Shown here: piece by piece, positions 1-5,159 of the stretch | Position numbering within the stretch: position 1 is the stretch's first letter | Layout: each line of letters begins with the position of its first letter | From: JADFNO01 sp965369945 | Lineage (GTDB): Bacteria > Planctomycetota > Phycisphaerae > Phycisphaerales > SM1A02 | NCBI GenBank assembly: GCA_965369945.1 | Contig: CBDUST010000216.1 | Location: forward strand, 1-7,956 | Direction of reading: 5' to 3' | DNA length: 7,956 nucleotides | Position numbers and translations under genes: made by a program | The notes under the pieces: generated by a model | Told to the model about the DNA's origin: nothing | The model's input: the letters and a program-made list of their open reading frames with translations, nothing else | The model's database searches: none

Positions 1-333
1 GGCACCTACCTTGCGCAGATTCACGCAGGTCGGGCACTGGTTACTCCGGCCTGCGCACGGTCAGCCTTATACAGCGGACGACTTACCTGTCAGGTGCAAG
101 TAGATGTCTGGGCCGTGGCGCGACATTGCGAGCAATATCTGATTGTTCGTGGGAGAGCCTCACATCAGCTGACTTGTCCGGATTAGCAACTAAATAACGC
201 CTCGGGTCGGTCCGGCGCGTTATGCCTCTGGACTTGCGGTGCGGGTCCATACTAGATCGGCCCAGCCACAGCATTTGGCACGAGCAGTCATGCACTTGCG
301 AACCAGAGCGCACCAACCGGCGGATCAGCGAGG
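1..333. other. Intergenic or unassigned stretch, no convincing gene
   Basis: I see no supportable gene here. Plus-strand frame 1 is open from base 1 to a TAG near 184 and frame 3 to a TAA near 198, so the tail of a gene entering from the left cannot be excluded. Neither translation resembles a family I know, and both are rich in Arg, Ser and Cys in the way of non-coding GC-rich DNA. A minus-strand frame (83-316) is open too but has no ribosome-binding site or recognisable motif. The stretch contains a short palindrome, ACCTGTCAGGT, near 88-98 and the hairpin annotated separately at 194-223. Confidence 0.5.
194..223 (-). terminator. Possible terminator hairpin after the coiled-coil gene
   Basis: ATAACGC (194-200) and GCGTTAT (217-223) are perfect 7-bp inverted arms around a 16-base GC-rich loop. 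Read on the minus strand, the stem runs into TTAGTT, a modestly T-rich tail, 110 bases after the stop codon of the minus-strand gene at 334-660. That location and direction suit an intrinsic terminator for the two minus-strand genes. The tail is not a clean T-run and the loop is long, so this is tentative. Confidence 0.3.
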
Positions 334-660
334 TTAGTCCGAACCTGAGGGGTCTGGGTCGAAGTACTCGTCGTTGTTCGAATCTCGACGGGATGCATCG
401 TCGCGGTTGGCCTGATCGAGCAACTTCCGGAGGTAGGCATTCTCGCGCCGCGTCGCTTCCAGATCGAAGACGATGTATTTGACGCTTAGTCGCAAATGAT
501 CGAGCGAGTCCTGAAGCTCTGTAACGGACGCCTGAATCCGTTGCCGGCGATTCTTGGCTTCCTGGGCCAACTGTTCGAGGCGCGTTCGTTCGGCATCGGG
601 CAACTCGCCCAATTTCTGCATCAGCTCGTCAAACTTGTTGTGAAACGCTTGATCGTCCAT
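334..660 (-). CDS. Small coiled-coil protein, function unknown (108 aa)
   Basis: Function not known. The start at 660 is chosen because GAGGAG lies 6 bases before it on the minus strand; the frame extends upstream to 732 without any such site. Residues about 11-85 are strongly helical and heptad-like (DELMQKLGEL, LEQLAQEAK, SVTELQDSLDHLRLSV, DLEATRRENAYLRKLL), so a long coiled coil and self-association are likely. The C-terminal 20 residues are polar and acidic, ending in DPDPSGSD, and probably disordered. There is no signal peptide or membrane segment, so a cytoplasmic location is expected. It follows the DUF3553 gene on the same strand after 219 bases and may be co-transcribed with it, though the gap leaves room for its own promoter. 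A structural or adaptor role is only a guess. Existence of the gene is well supported by its Shine-Dalgarno site and composition. Confidence 0.8.
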   Translation of the reverse strand: MDDQAFHNKFDELMQKLGELPDAERTRLEQLAQEAKNRRQRIQASVTELQDSLDHLRLSVKYIVFDLEATRRENAYLRKLLDQANRDDASRRDSNNDEYFDPDPSGSD

Positions 661-879
661 TGAATCTCCTCGCCTGTGCGTACCCATCAGCCCGGACCGG
701 CCAGCAGTCATTTGCCGGTCAAACCGAATCAAGACATCTCAAGACGAACAAGCTCCGCGCCAGTGGCAACAGCCGAAGCAACTTCACCGGCGTATCCGAC
801 CTCCGAGTCAAAGCGCAGCGATACTCTCGGACCTGCCCCTACAGATCGACTTGCGGATGACGCAGGATGTTGACTGCGC

Positions 880-1533
880 TCAACGAGCGGCGGTGATACG
901 ACGCACAGCCCTCTGGGCACCGGGCGCGGCGGCAGCGAGCAGATCATCCAGCTCTCGGGACAACGTCGCATCCCGACGGGACTCCCGCACAAGCCGTCCG
1001 AGGTGCACGTCTCGCTCCGCTGCCCATCGCTCAAATAGCTCTTCCAACTCGTGGCGGCTGAAGTGCGTGAGCGGATCGTCCAGGCCTGTCTGCGCGACAG
1101 CCCAATCCATCAACGCCCGACTCGATCGCTCGAAACGGTACAGATCAAGCGTCAGCGCCAACCTCCGCCGCAACGAGTTGAACGGATCGCGGACAACCGG
1201 TGGAAGTGAAATCATGGCCTCCTGAATCTTGCGTTGAGCCATTGGCGCTAGCCAGTCTGTCTCGTCTCGCTTGCCCCATTGCACGATGGGGTGCGCCTCG
1301 GCGTCCGCCAATGCGTTGGTGTGTTCCCCGCTGACAAGCTCAAGTTCAGCCTCAGCGGTGTTGAGCACCTTGATCCCCACGCTCGGAAATCGCACCGATA
1401 ATGACTGCGTCGAACGGCCGTTCAGCTTGGTCGGTTCGACCTTCACGATCGACCCGACACCCCACTCGGGTCGACGCAGATGACGGACGCGGTCCCCGAA
1501 CTCGTACGTTGCCTTAGACACTACGTTCTCCAC
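880..1533 (-). CDS. DUF3553-domain protein (217 aa)
   Basis: The N-terminal part, roughly residues 9-67 from the chosen start, carries the pattern I recognise as DUF3553: FGDRVRHLRRPEWGVGSIVKV followed by a beta-rich stretch (SLSVRFPSVGIKVLN). The fold is probably a small SH3-like beta barrel; no biochemical activity is established for it. The remaining ~150 residues are mainly helical and include PPVVRDPFNSLRRRLALTLDLYRFERSS and a charged helix ending in LLAAAAPGAQRAVRR. No membrane segment is seen. I chose the GTG at 1533 because AAGGAG (1545-1550 on the plus strand as CTCCTT) sits 11 bases before it; an ATG at 1575 in the same frame would add 14 residues (MPIGQTPHKGVGPH) that overlap that site. 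It is the first gene of the minus-strand pair. A DNA- or RNA-associated role is possible but unproven. Confidence 0.82.
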   Translation of the reverse strand: MENVVSKATYEFGDRVRHLRRPEWGVGSIVKVEPTKLNGRSTQSLSVRFPSVGIKVLNTAEAELELVSGEHTNALADAEAHPIVQWGKRDETDWLAPMAQRKIQEAMISLPPVVRDPFNSLRRRLALTLDLYRFERSSRALMDWAVAQTGLDDPLTHFSRHELEELFERWAAERDVHLGRLVRESRRDATLSRELDDLLAAAAPGAQRAVRRITAAR

Positions 1534-2150
1534 GTGAGGACCAACTCCTTTATGCGGGGTCTGCCCGATCGGCACATCTCGGCGGGCGGCCCCGCGTTGT
1601 GACCCACCTGACCACGGCCGGCAACGATTGGGCGATCACTTCATCACTAAGACGCCGGCTCACTATGCACCGGTGGCGTTATCGAGCAGCTGGCAAACAC
1701 AGTCTGCATGCCCCGGACGTTCTCGTGCGTTTCTTTTCGCTCATTGCGGCAGATGTAGCCTACTACTCGTCCGCAGAGTCTCCTGAGTATAACGCCAAAC
1801 CCATCACGGATCATTCCCTGAACTCAAAAACGAGCCCTGGGCGATCTAGAGACCGCCAGCCTCGCCGTTGGGTCTCGATGGGCCACGAGCCTCCGCCAGG
1901 TCTCGACGACGACGGAACCCGCTCCAAGACCCAACGCAAACATCTTTGTCCTAATCGGAAGCCTTATAATACCCGCTCGGTCCCTCCGCCGCCTGATCGT
2001 GGCAGTACACATACCCCGCTACGGCCTGCACCAGGACAATTAGACACGATCGCTGTCAAATTGGGAAAACAAGCGACTCCTGCTGAGAGCCGATAGGCGC
2101 GATGACGAGCGGATCGCGGTTTTTCTTTTCGTTTCGACGAAAAATAGTAC
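1534..2150. other. Long non-coding gap with no supported gene
   Basis: Between the divergently transcribed DUF3553 gene and the activator region I find no gene with a ribosome-binding site, plausible composition or known motif. A 165-codon plus-strand frame (1599-2096) and several minus-strand frames are open, but they read as Arg/Pro/Ser-rich noise. A perfect TATAAT lies at 1965-1970 on the plus strand without a matching -35, and TATACT lies at 1787-1792 on the minus strand, also with no good -35; either could contribute to a promoter for the flanking genes. Bases 2121-2150 are unusually A+T rich and include TTTTCG/CGAAAA arms (2126-2131 and 2138-2143), which could act as an upstream element for the promoter at 2151. 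Confidence 0.45.
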
Positions 2151-2177
2151 TTGACCGAACAATGCTCATGCTATGGT
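2151..2177 (+). promoter_or_regulatory. Candidate housekeeping-sigma promoter
   Basis: TTGACC (2151-2156) matches the -35 consensus at five of six bases. TATGGT (2172-2177) follows after 15 bases and is preceded by TGC, giving an extended -10 form. An A+T-rich tract lies immediately upstream (2121-2150). It points towards the 31-codon ORF and the sigma-54 activator gene, neither of which has another visible promoter. The short spacer is non-ideal; alternative -10 registers (GGTATA, spacer 18) exist. Confidence 0.45.
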
Positions 2178-2254
2178 ATAGGAGGCATAGAGAAGAATCA
2201 TCCCGTCGACGGGCAAGCCACGCTGGTTTTCCCGGCGCCAGGCCGAGGAGAGAG

Positions 2255-2350
2255 ATGACACCGATCAATAGATTTGGCAGTTTCGTGGTCGTCCATCGAC
2301 GCACTTTGACGTGCGACTCTGGGCGCGCGATGGTTGGCGTGACAAGGTGA
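2255..2350 (+). CDS. Possible 31-residue leader peptide
   Basis: This short ORF starts with ATG directly after GAGGAGAGAG, a good Shine-Dalgarno sequence at close spacing, and lies about 70 bases past the candidate promoter. The peptide begins MTPINRFGSFVVVHRRTLTC and shows no known domain, no signal peptide and no run of a single amino acid that would suggest classical attenuation. Its own coding sequence contains a small hairpin, CGCAC/GTGCG (2300-2304 and 2311-2315). It precedes the activator gene by 65 bases to the ATG at 2416 or 167 to the one at 2518, so it could be a translated leader of that transcript. A chance ORF in an untranslated leader is equally possible; the ribosome-binding site is the only real support. 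Confidence 0.28.
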   Translation: MTPINRFGSFVVVHRRTLTCDSGRAMVGVTR

Positions 2351-2364
2351 GTGCGTCGCAGCAA

Positions 2365-2383
2365 CGGCTGAGAGAGGCAGCCG
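2365..2383 (+). promoter_or_regulatory. Leader hairpin with purine-rich loop upstream of the activator
   Basis: CGGCTG (2365-2370) and CAGCCG (2378-2383) form a perfect 6-bp stem with the loop AGAGAGG. It lies between the short ORF and the activator gene. The loop resembles a ribosome-binding sequence, but no start codon follows at usable distance, so any regulatory role is speculative. Confidence 0.25.
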
Positions 2384-2517
2384 GATCGGACTGACTCGCC
2401 CGATGCGCAGCAAGGATGATCGCATCACAAGCGGTCCAGGTAGATGAGCTGGGTCGCGGAGAAAGAGAGAGCGCGAATGAAGAGAGCGCGCGGAGCAAGA
2501 GAGAGAGTGTGCCCCGA

Positions 2518-3486
2518 ATGACGGGCGGATCGAAACTTCTTGAACGGAACGAGGCCTTCGGACTTGGCAGTATTGACGATCCCGCCGGCCGCGGACTGAG
2601 CGGTCGACAGTGGATTCAATTGGCCAGGCGAGCCTCGCGGTCCAACTGCCCCATCCTGATCAGTGGTGAAACAGGCGTGGGCAAGGAGCACCTGGCCAGT
2701 TGGCTGCATGCCAATAGTCGGCGCAAGACCCAGCCGTTCATTCCCGTCAACTGTGGGGCGGTACCAGAGAGCCTGATCGACAGCCATTTGTTCGGGCACC
2801 AGCGAGGCGCATTCAGCGGAGCCACCCACGACCATCTTGGGCTGGTGCGCGCCGCCGAGGGTGGAACCCTTTTCCTGGACGAGGTCAGTGAGCTGACGGC
2901 CCCGACGCAAACCCGACTGCTGCGACTCCTCCAGCACCATGAGGTCCAGCCTGTTGGGCGATCGCGCCCGGTCTTGGTCGATGTCCGAATCCTCGCAGCG
3001 ACCAACCGCAATCTGTATGACGCGGTCGCGGAGTCGCAATTCCGTGAGGATCTGCTGTATCGTCTCGATGTAGTGCAGCTGCGCGTCAAACCGCTGCGCC
3101 AACGTCTGGACGAACTGCCGGGGCTCCTGAAACGCTTCAACGCAGAGTTCGCCCAGCTTTACGACCAGCCGGAGCTTCAGTTCGATCGTGTGGCGATCAA
3201 TCTGTTGCAGACCTACCGCTGGCCTGGGAATATCCGGCAATTGCGGAGCGTCGTGGAGCGCCTGCATGTGCTCTGCCCCGGCAAGCTCGTGTCTGCCCGG
3301 CGGCTCATCGAATTCGGTCAACTGAATGACGCGACCTTACCCAGCTCGCCTCGCCAGATGCTGCAGCAGGTCAAGCGAGAGGCGGTGCAACGCGTGCTGG
3401 AAGATTCCAGTGGCTCCGTGAGCCGAGCCGCCGCAGTCTTCGGCGTCCATCGCAGCACAATCTATCGCTGGCTGAAGCTCCGATAG
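2518..3486 (+). CDS. Sigma-54-dependent activator without sensory domain (GAFSGA type)
   Basis: A bacterial enhancer-binding protein that should remodel the RNA polymerase-sigma-54 closed complex using ATP. From the ATG at 2518 (322 aa) the AAA+ domain shows Walker A GETGVGKE (50-57), the sigma-54 contact loop as GAFSGA (97-102; usually GAFTGA), Walker B TLFLDE (117-122), sensor I ATNR (161-164), the arginine-finger segment FREDLLYRL (175-183) and WPGNIRQL (235-242). A Fis-type helix-turn-helix ends the protein (about 299-320, SVSRAAAVFGVHRSTIYRWLK). Only ~25 residues precede the AAA+ core, so there is no receiver, GAF or PAS domain; this is the PspF-like architecture, which usually needs a partner protein for control. 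The frame stays open to an ATG at 2416, adding 34 low-complexity Arg/Glu/Ser residues encoded by GAGA-rich repeat-like DNA with no usable Shine-Dalgarno site, so I prefer 2518. The ATG at 2518 overlaps the TGA of a 14-codon frame from 2477. Several family Glu residues are Gln here (LRQR, IRQL), which suggests a divergent subfamily. Confidence 0.95.
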   Translation: MTGGSKLLERNEAFGLGSIDDPAGRGLSGRQWIQLARRASRSNCPILISGETGVGKEHLASWLHANSRRKTQPFIPVNCGAVPESLIDSHLFGHQRGAFSGATHDHLGLVRAAEGGTLFLDEVSELTAPTQTRLLRLLQHHEVQPVGRSRPVLVDVRILAATNRNLYDAVAESQFREDLLYRLDVVQLRVKPLRQRLDELPGLLKRFNAEFAQLYDQPELQFDRVAINLLQTYRWPGNIRQLRSVVERLHVLCPGKLVSARRLIEFGQLNDATLPSSPRQMLQQVKREAVQRVLEDSSGSVSRAAAVFGVHRSTIYRWLKLR

Positions 3487-3557
3487 ACGGCGTTGCCGGC
3501 ACTTTCCCAATTGTTTTCGCGCAATGTGAGCAACCCAGGAGCTCTTCTTTGCACTCT

Positions 3558-3571
3558 GCGCTCTTGAGCGC
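3558..3571. promoter_or_regulatory. Palindrome, candidate enhancer site for the activator
   Basis: GCGCTC-TT-GAGCGC is a perfect 6-bp inverted repeat with a 2-base centre, the form expected for a dimeric Fis-type HTH. It lies about 190 bases upstream of the sigma-54-like promoter at 3761, within the range over which enhancer-binding proteins act by DNA looping. A second, weaker palindrome, ATCGA-GAC-TCGAT, lies at 3624-3636. Assignment to the neighbouring activator is inference from position and symmetry; palindromes of this size also occur by chance in GC-rich DNA. Confidence 0.3.
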
Positions 3572-3760
3572 CGCACTGTTGCGACACCGCGCCGTGACGA
3601 TGCGAACGAGCACGCCGCAACTCATCGAGACTCGATTGTCAAGGGCGCCGTGAGCGACACTCGGAACCTCCGGGCAACCCAATCGCCATTCCGAATGAGC
3701 ACTTCGACCGCGGTTGCGCTGCGGGAGAGCGGCCTGCGCCGATCGCACAGCGCCCTGCAC

Positions 3761-3776
3761 TGGCACGCTATTTGTA
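3761..3776 (+). promoter_or_regulatory. Near-consensus sigma-54 (-24/-12) promoter
   Basis: TGGCACG (3761-3767), four bases, then TTGTA (3772-3776). The sigma-54 consensus is TGGCACG-N4-TTGCW, so the -24 block is perfect, the spacing is exact and one base of the -12 block differs (TTGT for TTGC). Transcription would begin about 3786-3788, only a few bases before the ATG at 3791, giving an almost leaderless message. It lies 275 bases after the stop of a sigma-54 activator gene, which strengthens the call considerably. I scanned by eye for this motif elsewhere in the window and found no other copy with the correct spacing. Confidence 0.55.
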
Positions 3777-3790
3777 TGAGTAGATTTGGA

Positions 3791-4399
3791 ATGGATAGCG
3801 ACGCACCGACGTTGGCCTTTGTTCTCGATGAACCGTTTGCCGCGCAACTGATGAAATCGACGTTGAACCATTACGGCATTGAGCGAGCGACCGTCGCCGA
3901 CAATACGGCGCAGATTCGCCGCAAGCTCGTGCATGGCGAGGATCAATGCGTGGTGGCCTGCATCGCCTTGACCGAACGGACGATCGACTGTCACGGCCGA
4001 GATCTTCAGAAGTTGCGTGCGGATCGCAACGGATTCTCGGCGCAGATACGACTTGTCGGATTGATGACTGATGCTGGGGTCACACCAGAGGTGGCCCAAC
4101 TCGGCTGCGATGTGTACGTCCGAAGCCTTTCGCAGGCGGCGAACGTGATTCATCTGCTCACTGAAGAGTGCGGAGCAAGGAGAGCGAAGCTGCATCAGGC
4201 TAGTCGGCGTGGACAGGATGCCGTCGACCGACAGTTCGCACATGCGTGGATGCGCGTAACACGTCACGCTGAGATTCGTGCAGCGCGGCTGCAACCGCAC
4301 TGGTTGGGACTGGGACGTTGGAGCGGGACTACGCGGTATGGACGCAGGATATTGCGCCTGCGAGCAACAACTGGTTCCGGGCGGGATCAGGGGGTCTGA
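3791..4399 (+). CDS. Degenerate receiver-domain protein (about 202 aa)
   Basis: Residues about 7-125 follow the plan of a response-regulator receiver: a first strand ending in the acidic pair (TLAFVLDEP, Asp13 Glu14), a helix (AAQLMKSTLNHYG), a third strand (QCVVACIAL), a fourth strand (IRLVGLMTD) and the GCDVYVRSL segment. The phosphoacceptor Asp expected at the end of strand 3 is absent (Thr61 or Ala59 by my alignment) and the usual Lys before Pro in the last loop is Arg or Ser (near 111-112). Phosphorylation is therefore unlikely; this would be a pseudo-receiver acting by protein contact. Residues after ~130 are Arg-rich with no recognised domain, and the real end may be altered by a frameshift or may be non-conserved. 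The start is uncertain: an in-frame ATG at 3776 overlaps the -12 element and the frame opens at 3650. There is no strong Shine-Dalgarno site before either ATG. It probably depends on the sigma-54 promoter just upstream and could be the missing signal partner of the adjacent activator. Confidence 0.6.
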   Translation: MDSDAPTLAFVLDEPFAAQLMKSTLNHYGIERATVADNTAQIRRKLVHGEDQCVVACIALTERTIDCHGRDLQKLRADRNGFSAQIRLVGLMTDAGVTPEVAQLGCDVYVRSLSQAANVIHLLTEECGARRAKLHQASRRGQDAVDRQFAHAWMRVTRHAEIRAARLQPHWLGLGRWSGTTRYGRRILRLRATTGSGRDQGV

Positions 4400-4486
4400 G
4401 GCCGCCAGAAGCGGACCTCATTATTGCGTTTTCTCCGGACCGCGCTTGGCAGTGCGGCGCGGAGTTTGGGGAGCCAAGACAGTCCC

Positions 4487-4543
4487 CGACAAGCTCTCTC
4501 TCTTTTGCTCCGCGTCTCGCCAGGGATGGCGAGGCGTGGACTT
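4487..4543 (+). repeat. 57-bp direct repeat, copy 1
   Basis: This copy and the one at 4564-4620 agree at all but two of 57 positions, offset by 77 bases. It opens with CGACAAGCTCTCTCTCTTTT and ends in GGCGTGGACTT. It contains a hairpin, CCGCGTCTCGCCA (4510-4522) and TGGCGAGGCGTGG (4527-4539), with loop GGGA. Seven inner pairs are Watson-Crick, and the six outer pairs include two G-U pairs that form only in RNA read from the plus strand. The following bases (CTTCGG) are not a T-run. Because 77 is not a multiple of three, the copies read in different frames, which argues against coding. Confidence 0.85.
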
Positions 4544-4563
4544 CGGAAGGCCGTCTCGGTCTT

Positions 4564-4620
4564 CGACAAGCTCTCTCTCTTTTGCTCCGCGTCTCGCCAA
4601 GGCTGGCGAGGCGTGGACTT
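4564..4620 (+). repeat. 57-bp direct repeat, copy 2
   Basis: Second copy of the unit at 4487-4543. The only differences from copy 1 are in the hairpin loop (AGGC here, GGGA there), while both stem arms are identical. The preceding 20 bases that separate the copies are not obviously part of the repeat. The 3' end merges into the T-run annotated as part of the possible terminator. Confidence 0.85.
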
Positions 4621-4624
4621 TTTT
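4587..4624 (+). terminator. Possible intrinsic terminator made by repeat copy 2
   Basis: CCGCGTCTCGCCA (4587-4599), loop AGGC, TGGCGAGGCGTGG (4604-4616), then AC and T6 (4619-4624). The stem has 13 pairs in plus-strand RNA, two of them G-U. Position and direction suit termination of transcripts coming from the receiver-like gene 190 bases upstream. The two bases between stem and T-run are slightly unfavourable but acceptable. Confidence 0.5.
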
Positions 4625-4815
4625 GGAACCAACGAAACCTCCATCGGGATAACTCTAGATCAGCCGACCGTGGAAGGGCCCCTTCAAAAGCCTCAAAAAA
4701 AAGAAGATCCGGGCCAACCGATAGTCCGTGGGAGCCAACCGCTGTGTTGCCAGAAAAACATCAACTGCCGCGGATGTACCGCGAGGAAGGCGCCTGTCGG
4801 CGGATCGAGCACCTG
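4625..4815. other. Non-coding stretch between repeats
   Basis: No supported gene. Visible structure is limited to a GAAGGG-C-CCCTTC palindrome (4673-4685), an A8 run (4695-4702), two copies of GCCAACCG 21 bases apart (4713-4720 and 4734-4741) and a CGCGG/CCGCG mini-hairpin near 4769-4783. The open frames that cross this area also cross the direct repeats and are not credible proteins. Confidence 0.5.
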
Positions 4816-5103
4816 AGCTAGAGCAGGTTCACTGAAGATGTAGCGGCTGCGTGCGCTAGTCATCTCACGCCACGATGAATTCACCGGTCCCAACGGGTCG
4901 ATCGGCGCGGCTCCGGTGGCACGGGCATCTTGCCTGTGCGACTCATCATGGCATGACATCTGCACGGGCAGGATGCCCGTGCCACCGGATCTTCGCACGG
5001 GTGAGGTTCCGATTGAATCGGGATGCCACCGGTCTTGAGGCAGCTACTTTGACCCGTTTCTGCCACGCCCTGACGCTACAAGAGCATTGAAACTGCTCTA
5101 GCT
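4816..5103. mobile_element. MITE-like repeat unit with imperfect terminal inverted repeats
   Basis: The ends are inverted copies of each other: 4817-4845 begins GCTAGAGCAG and ends TGTAGCG, while 5074-5102 is its reverse complement at 23 of 29 positions, with perfect 10-bp outer and 7-bp inner blocks. One further base pair (A4816/T5103) extends the match outward. The unit is about 288 bp, encodes no transposase and holds a second inverted repeat at its centre (4913-4988), so if mobile it would depend on an enzyme supplied elsewhere. AGCACCTG occurs on both sides (4808-4815 and 5109-5116), which could be a target duplication, but the right copy sits five bases beyond the repeat end, so the boundary or the interpretation is imperfect. 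It lies between two genes whose 3' ends converge, a position where insertions do little harm. An extended RNA structure is the alternative reading. Confidence 0.5.
4913..4988. repeat. Nested inverted repeat of GGCACGGGCAT type (REP-like)
   Basis: The arms 4913-4939 and 4962-4988 are inverted complements at 25 of 27 positions, both exceptions being G-U pairs in plus-strand RNA, around a 22-base loop. Each arm is itself a hairpin: GCACGGGCA-TCT-TGCCTGTGC on the left and GCACGGGCA-GGA-TGCCCGTGC on the right. The sequence can therefore form either one long stem or two short ones. This motif, which often gives spurious peptides such as GILPVQ or RQDARATG, is one I associate with dispersed repeats in planctomycetes and verrucomicrobia; its function is not known to me. 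CCGGTGGCA recurs as a degenerate inverted copy near 5023-5031. Confidence 0.85.
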
Positions 5104-5127
5104 ACTCCAGCACCTGCCCGAGACCAA

Positions 5128-5154
5128 CCCAGCATGCCGGATGACGAGGCTGGG
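5128..5154 (-). terminator. Weak hairpin just after the gdhA stop
   Basis: CCCAGC (5128-5133) and GCTGGG (5149-5154) pair around a 15-base loop, beginning five bases past the gdhA stop codon on the minus strand. No T-run follows in that direction, so efficient intrinsic termination is doubtful. Confidence 0.25.
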
Positions 5155-5159
5155 GAAAG

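Noticed and set aside
115..132. TGGCGCGACATTGCG as a sigma-54 promoter
   Set aside because: The spacing between GG and GC is 9, and the -24 block differs from TGGCAC; no gene follows.
380..396. T-loop-like GTTCGAATC suggesting a tRNA
   Set aside because: It lies inside the coiled-coil gene and no acceptor, D or anticodon arms can be drawn around it.
729..880. Minus-strand frame with a protein-like end (RVSLRFDSEVGYAGEV...)
   Set aside because: It looks mildly coding between the two minus-strand genes, but has no start codon or ribosome-binding site in the gap and the upstream part overlaps the DUF3553 gene.
1965..1970. Perfect TATAAT
   Set aside because: There is no -35 at 16-18 bases upstream and no gene directly downstream, so on its own it is not supportable as a promoter.
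1599..2096. 165-codon plus-strand open frame
   Set aside because: No Shine-Dalgarno site, no domain, and a Pro/Arg/Ser-rich composition typical of random GC-rich sequence.
2200..2255. Possible cyclic-di-GMP (GEMM) riboswitch ahead of the short ORF
   Set aside because: A GGGCAAGCC stretch recalls the motif, but the conserved GACGCAAAGCC partner and the receptor helix are missing.
2425..3321. 298-codon minus-strand open frame
   Set aside because: It lies entirely opposite the well-supported sigma-54 activator and has no family motif; it is a shadow of GC-rich coding sequence.
3371..4300. 309-codon minus-strand open frame
   Set aside because: It overlaps the end of the activator and the receiver-like gene on the other strand. 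Its translation is rich in Cys, His and Arg with no recognisable domain and has no ribosome-binding site.
4318..4821. Plus-strand frames across the direct repeats (also 4278-4652 and 4424-4816)
   Set aside because: They exist because the 57-bp repeat has no stops in several frames. The same peptide appears in different frames from the two copies, which is the mark of non-coding repeat DNA.
4918..4934. TGGCACGGGCATCTTGCC read as a sigma-54 promoter
   Set aside because: The GG and GC blocks are 12 bases apart, not 10, and the sequence belongs to the dispersed inverted repeat.
4875..5090. Open frames on both strands in the 4.9-5.1 kb region
   Set aside because: They translate the inverted-repeat element (peptides such as GILPVQ and ARASCPC), a well-known source of false ORFs.
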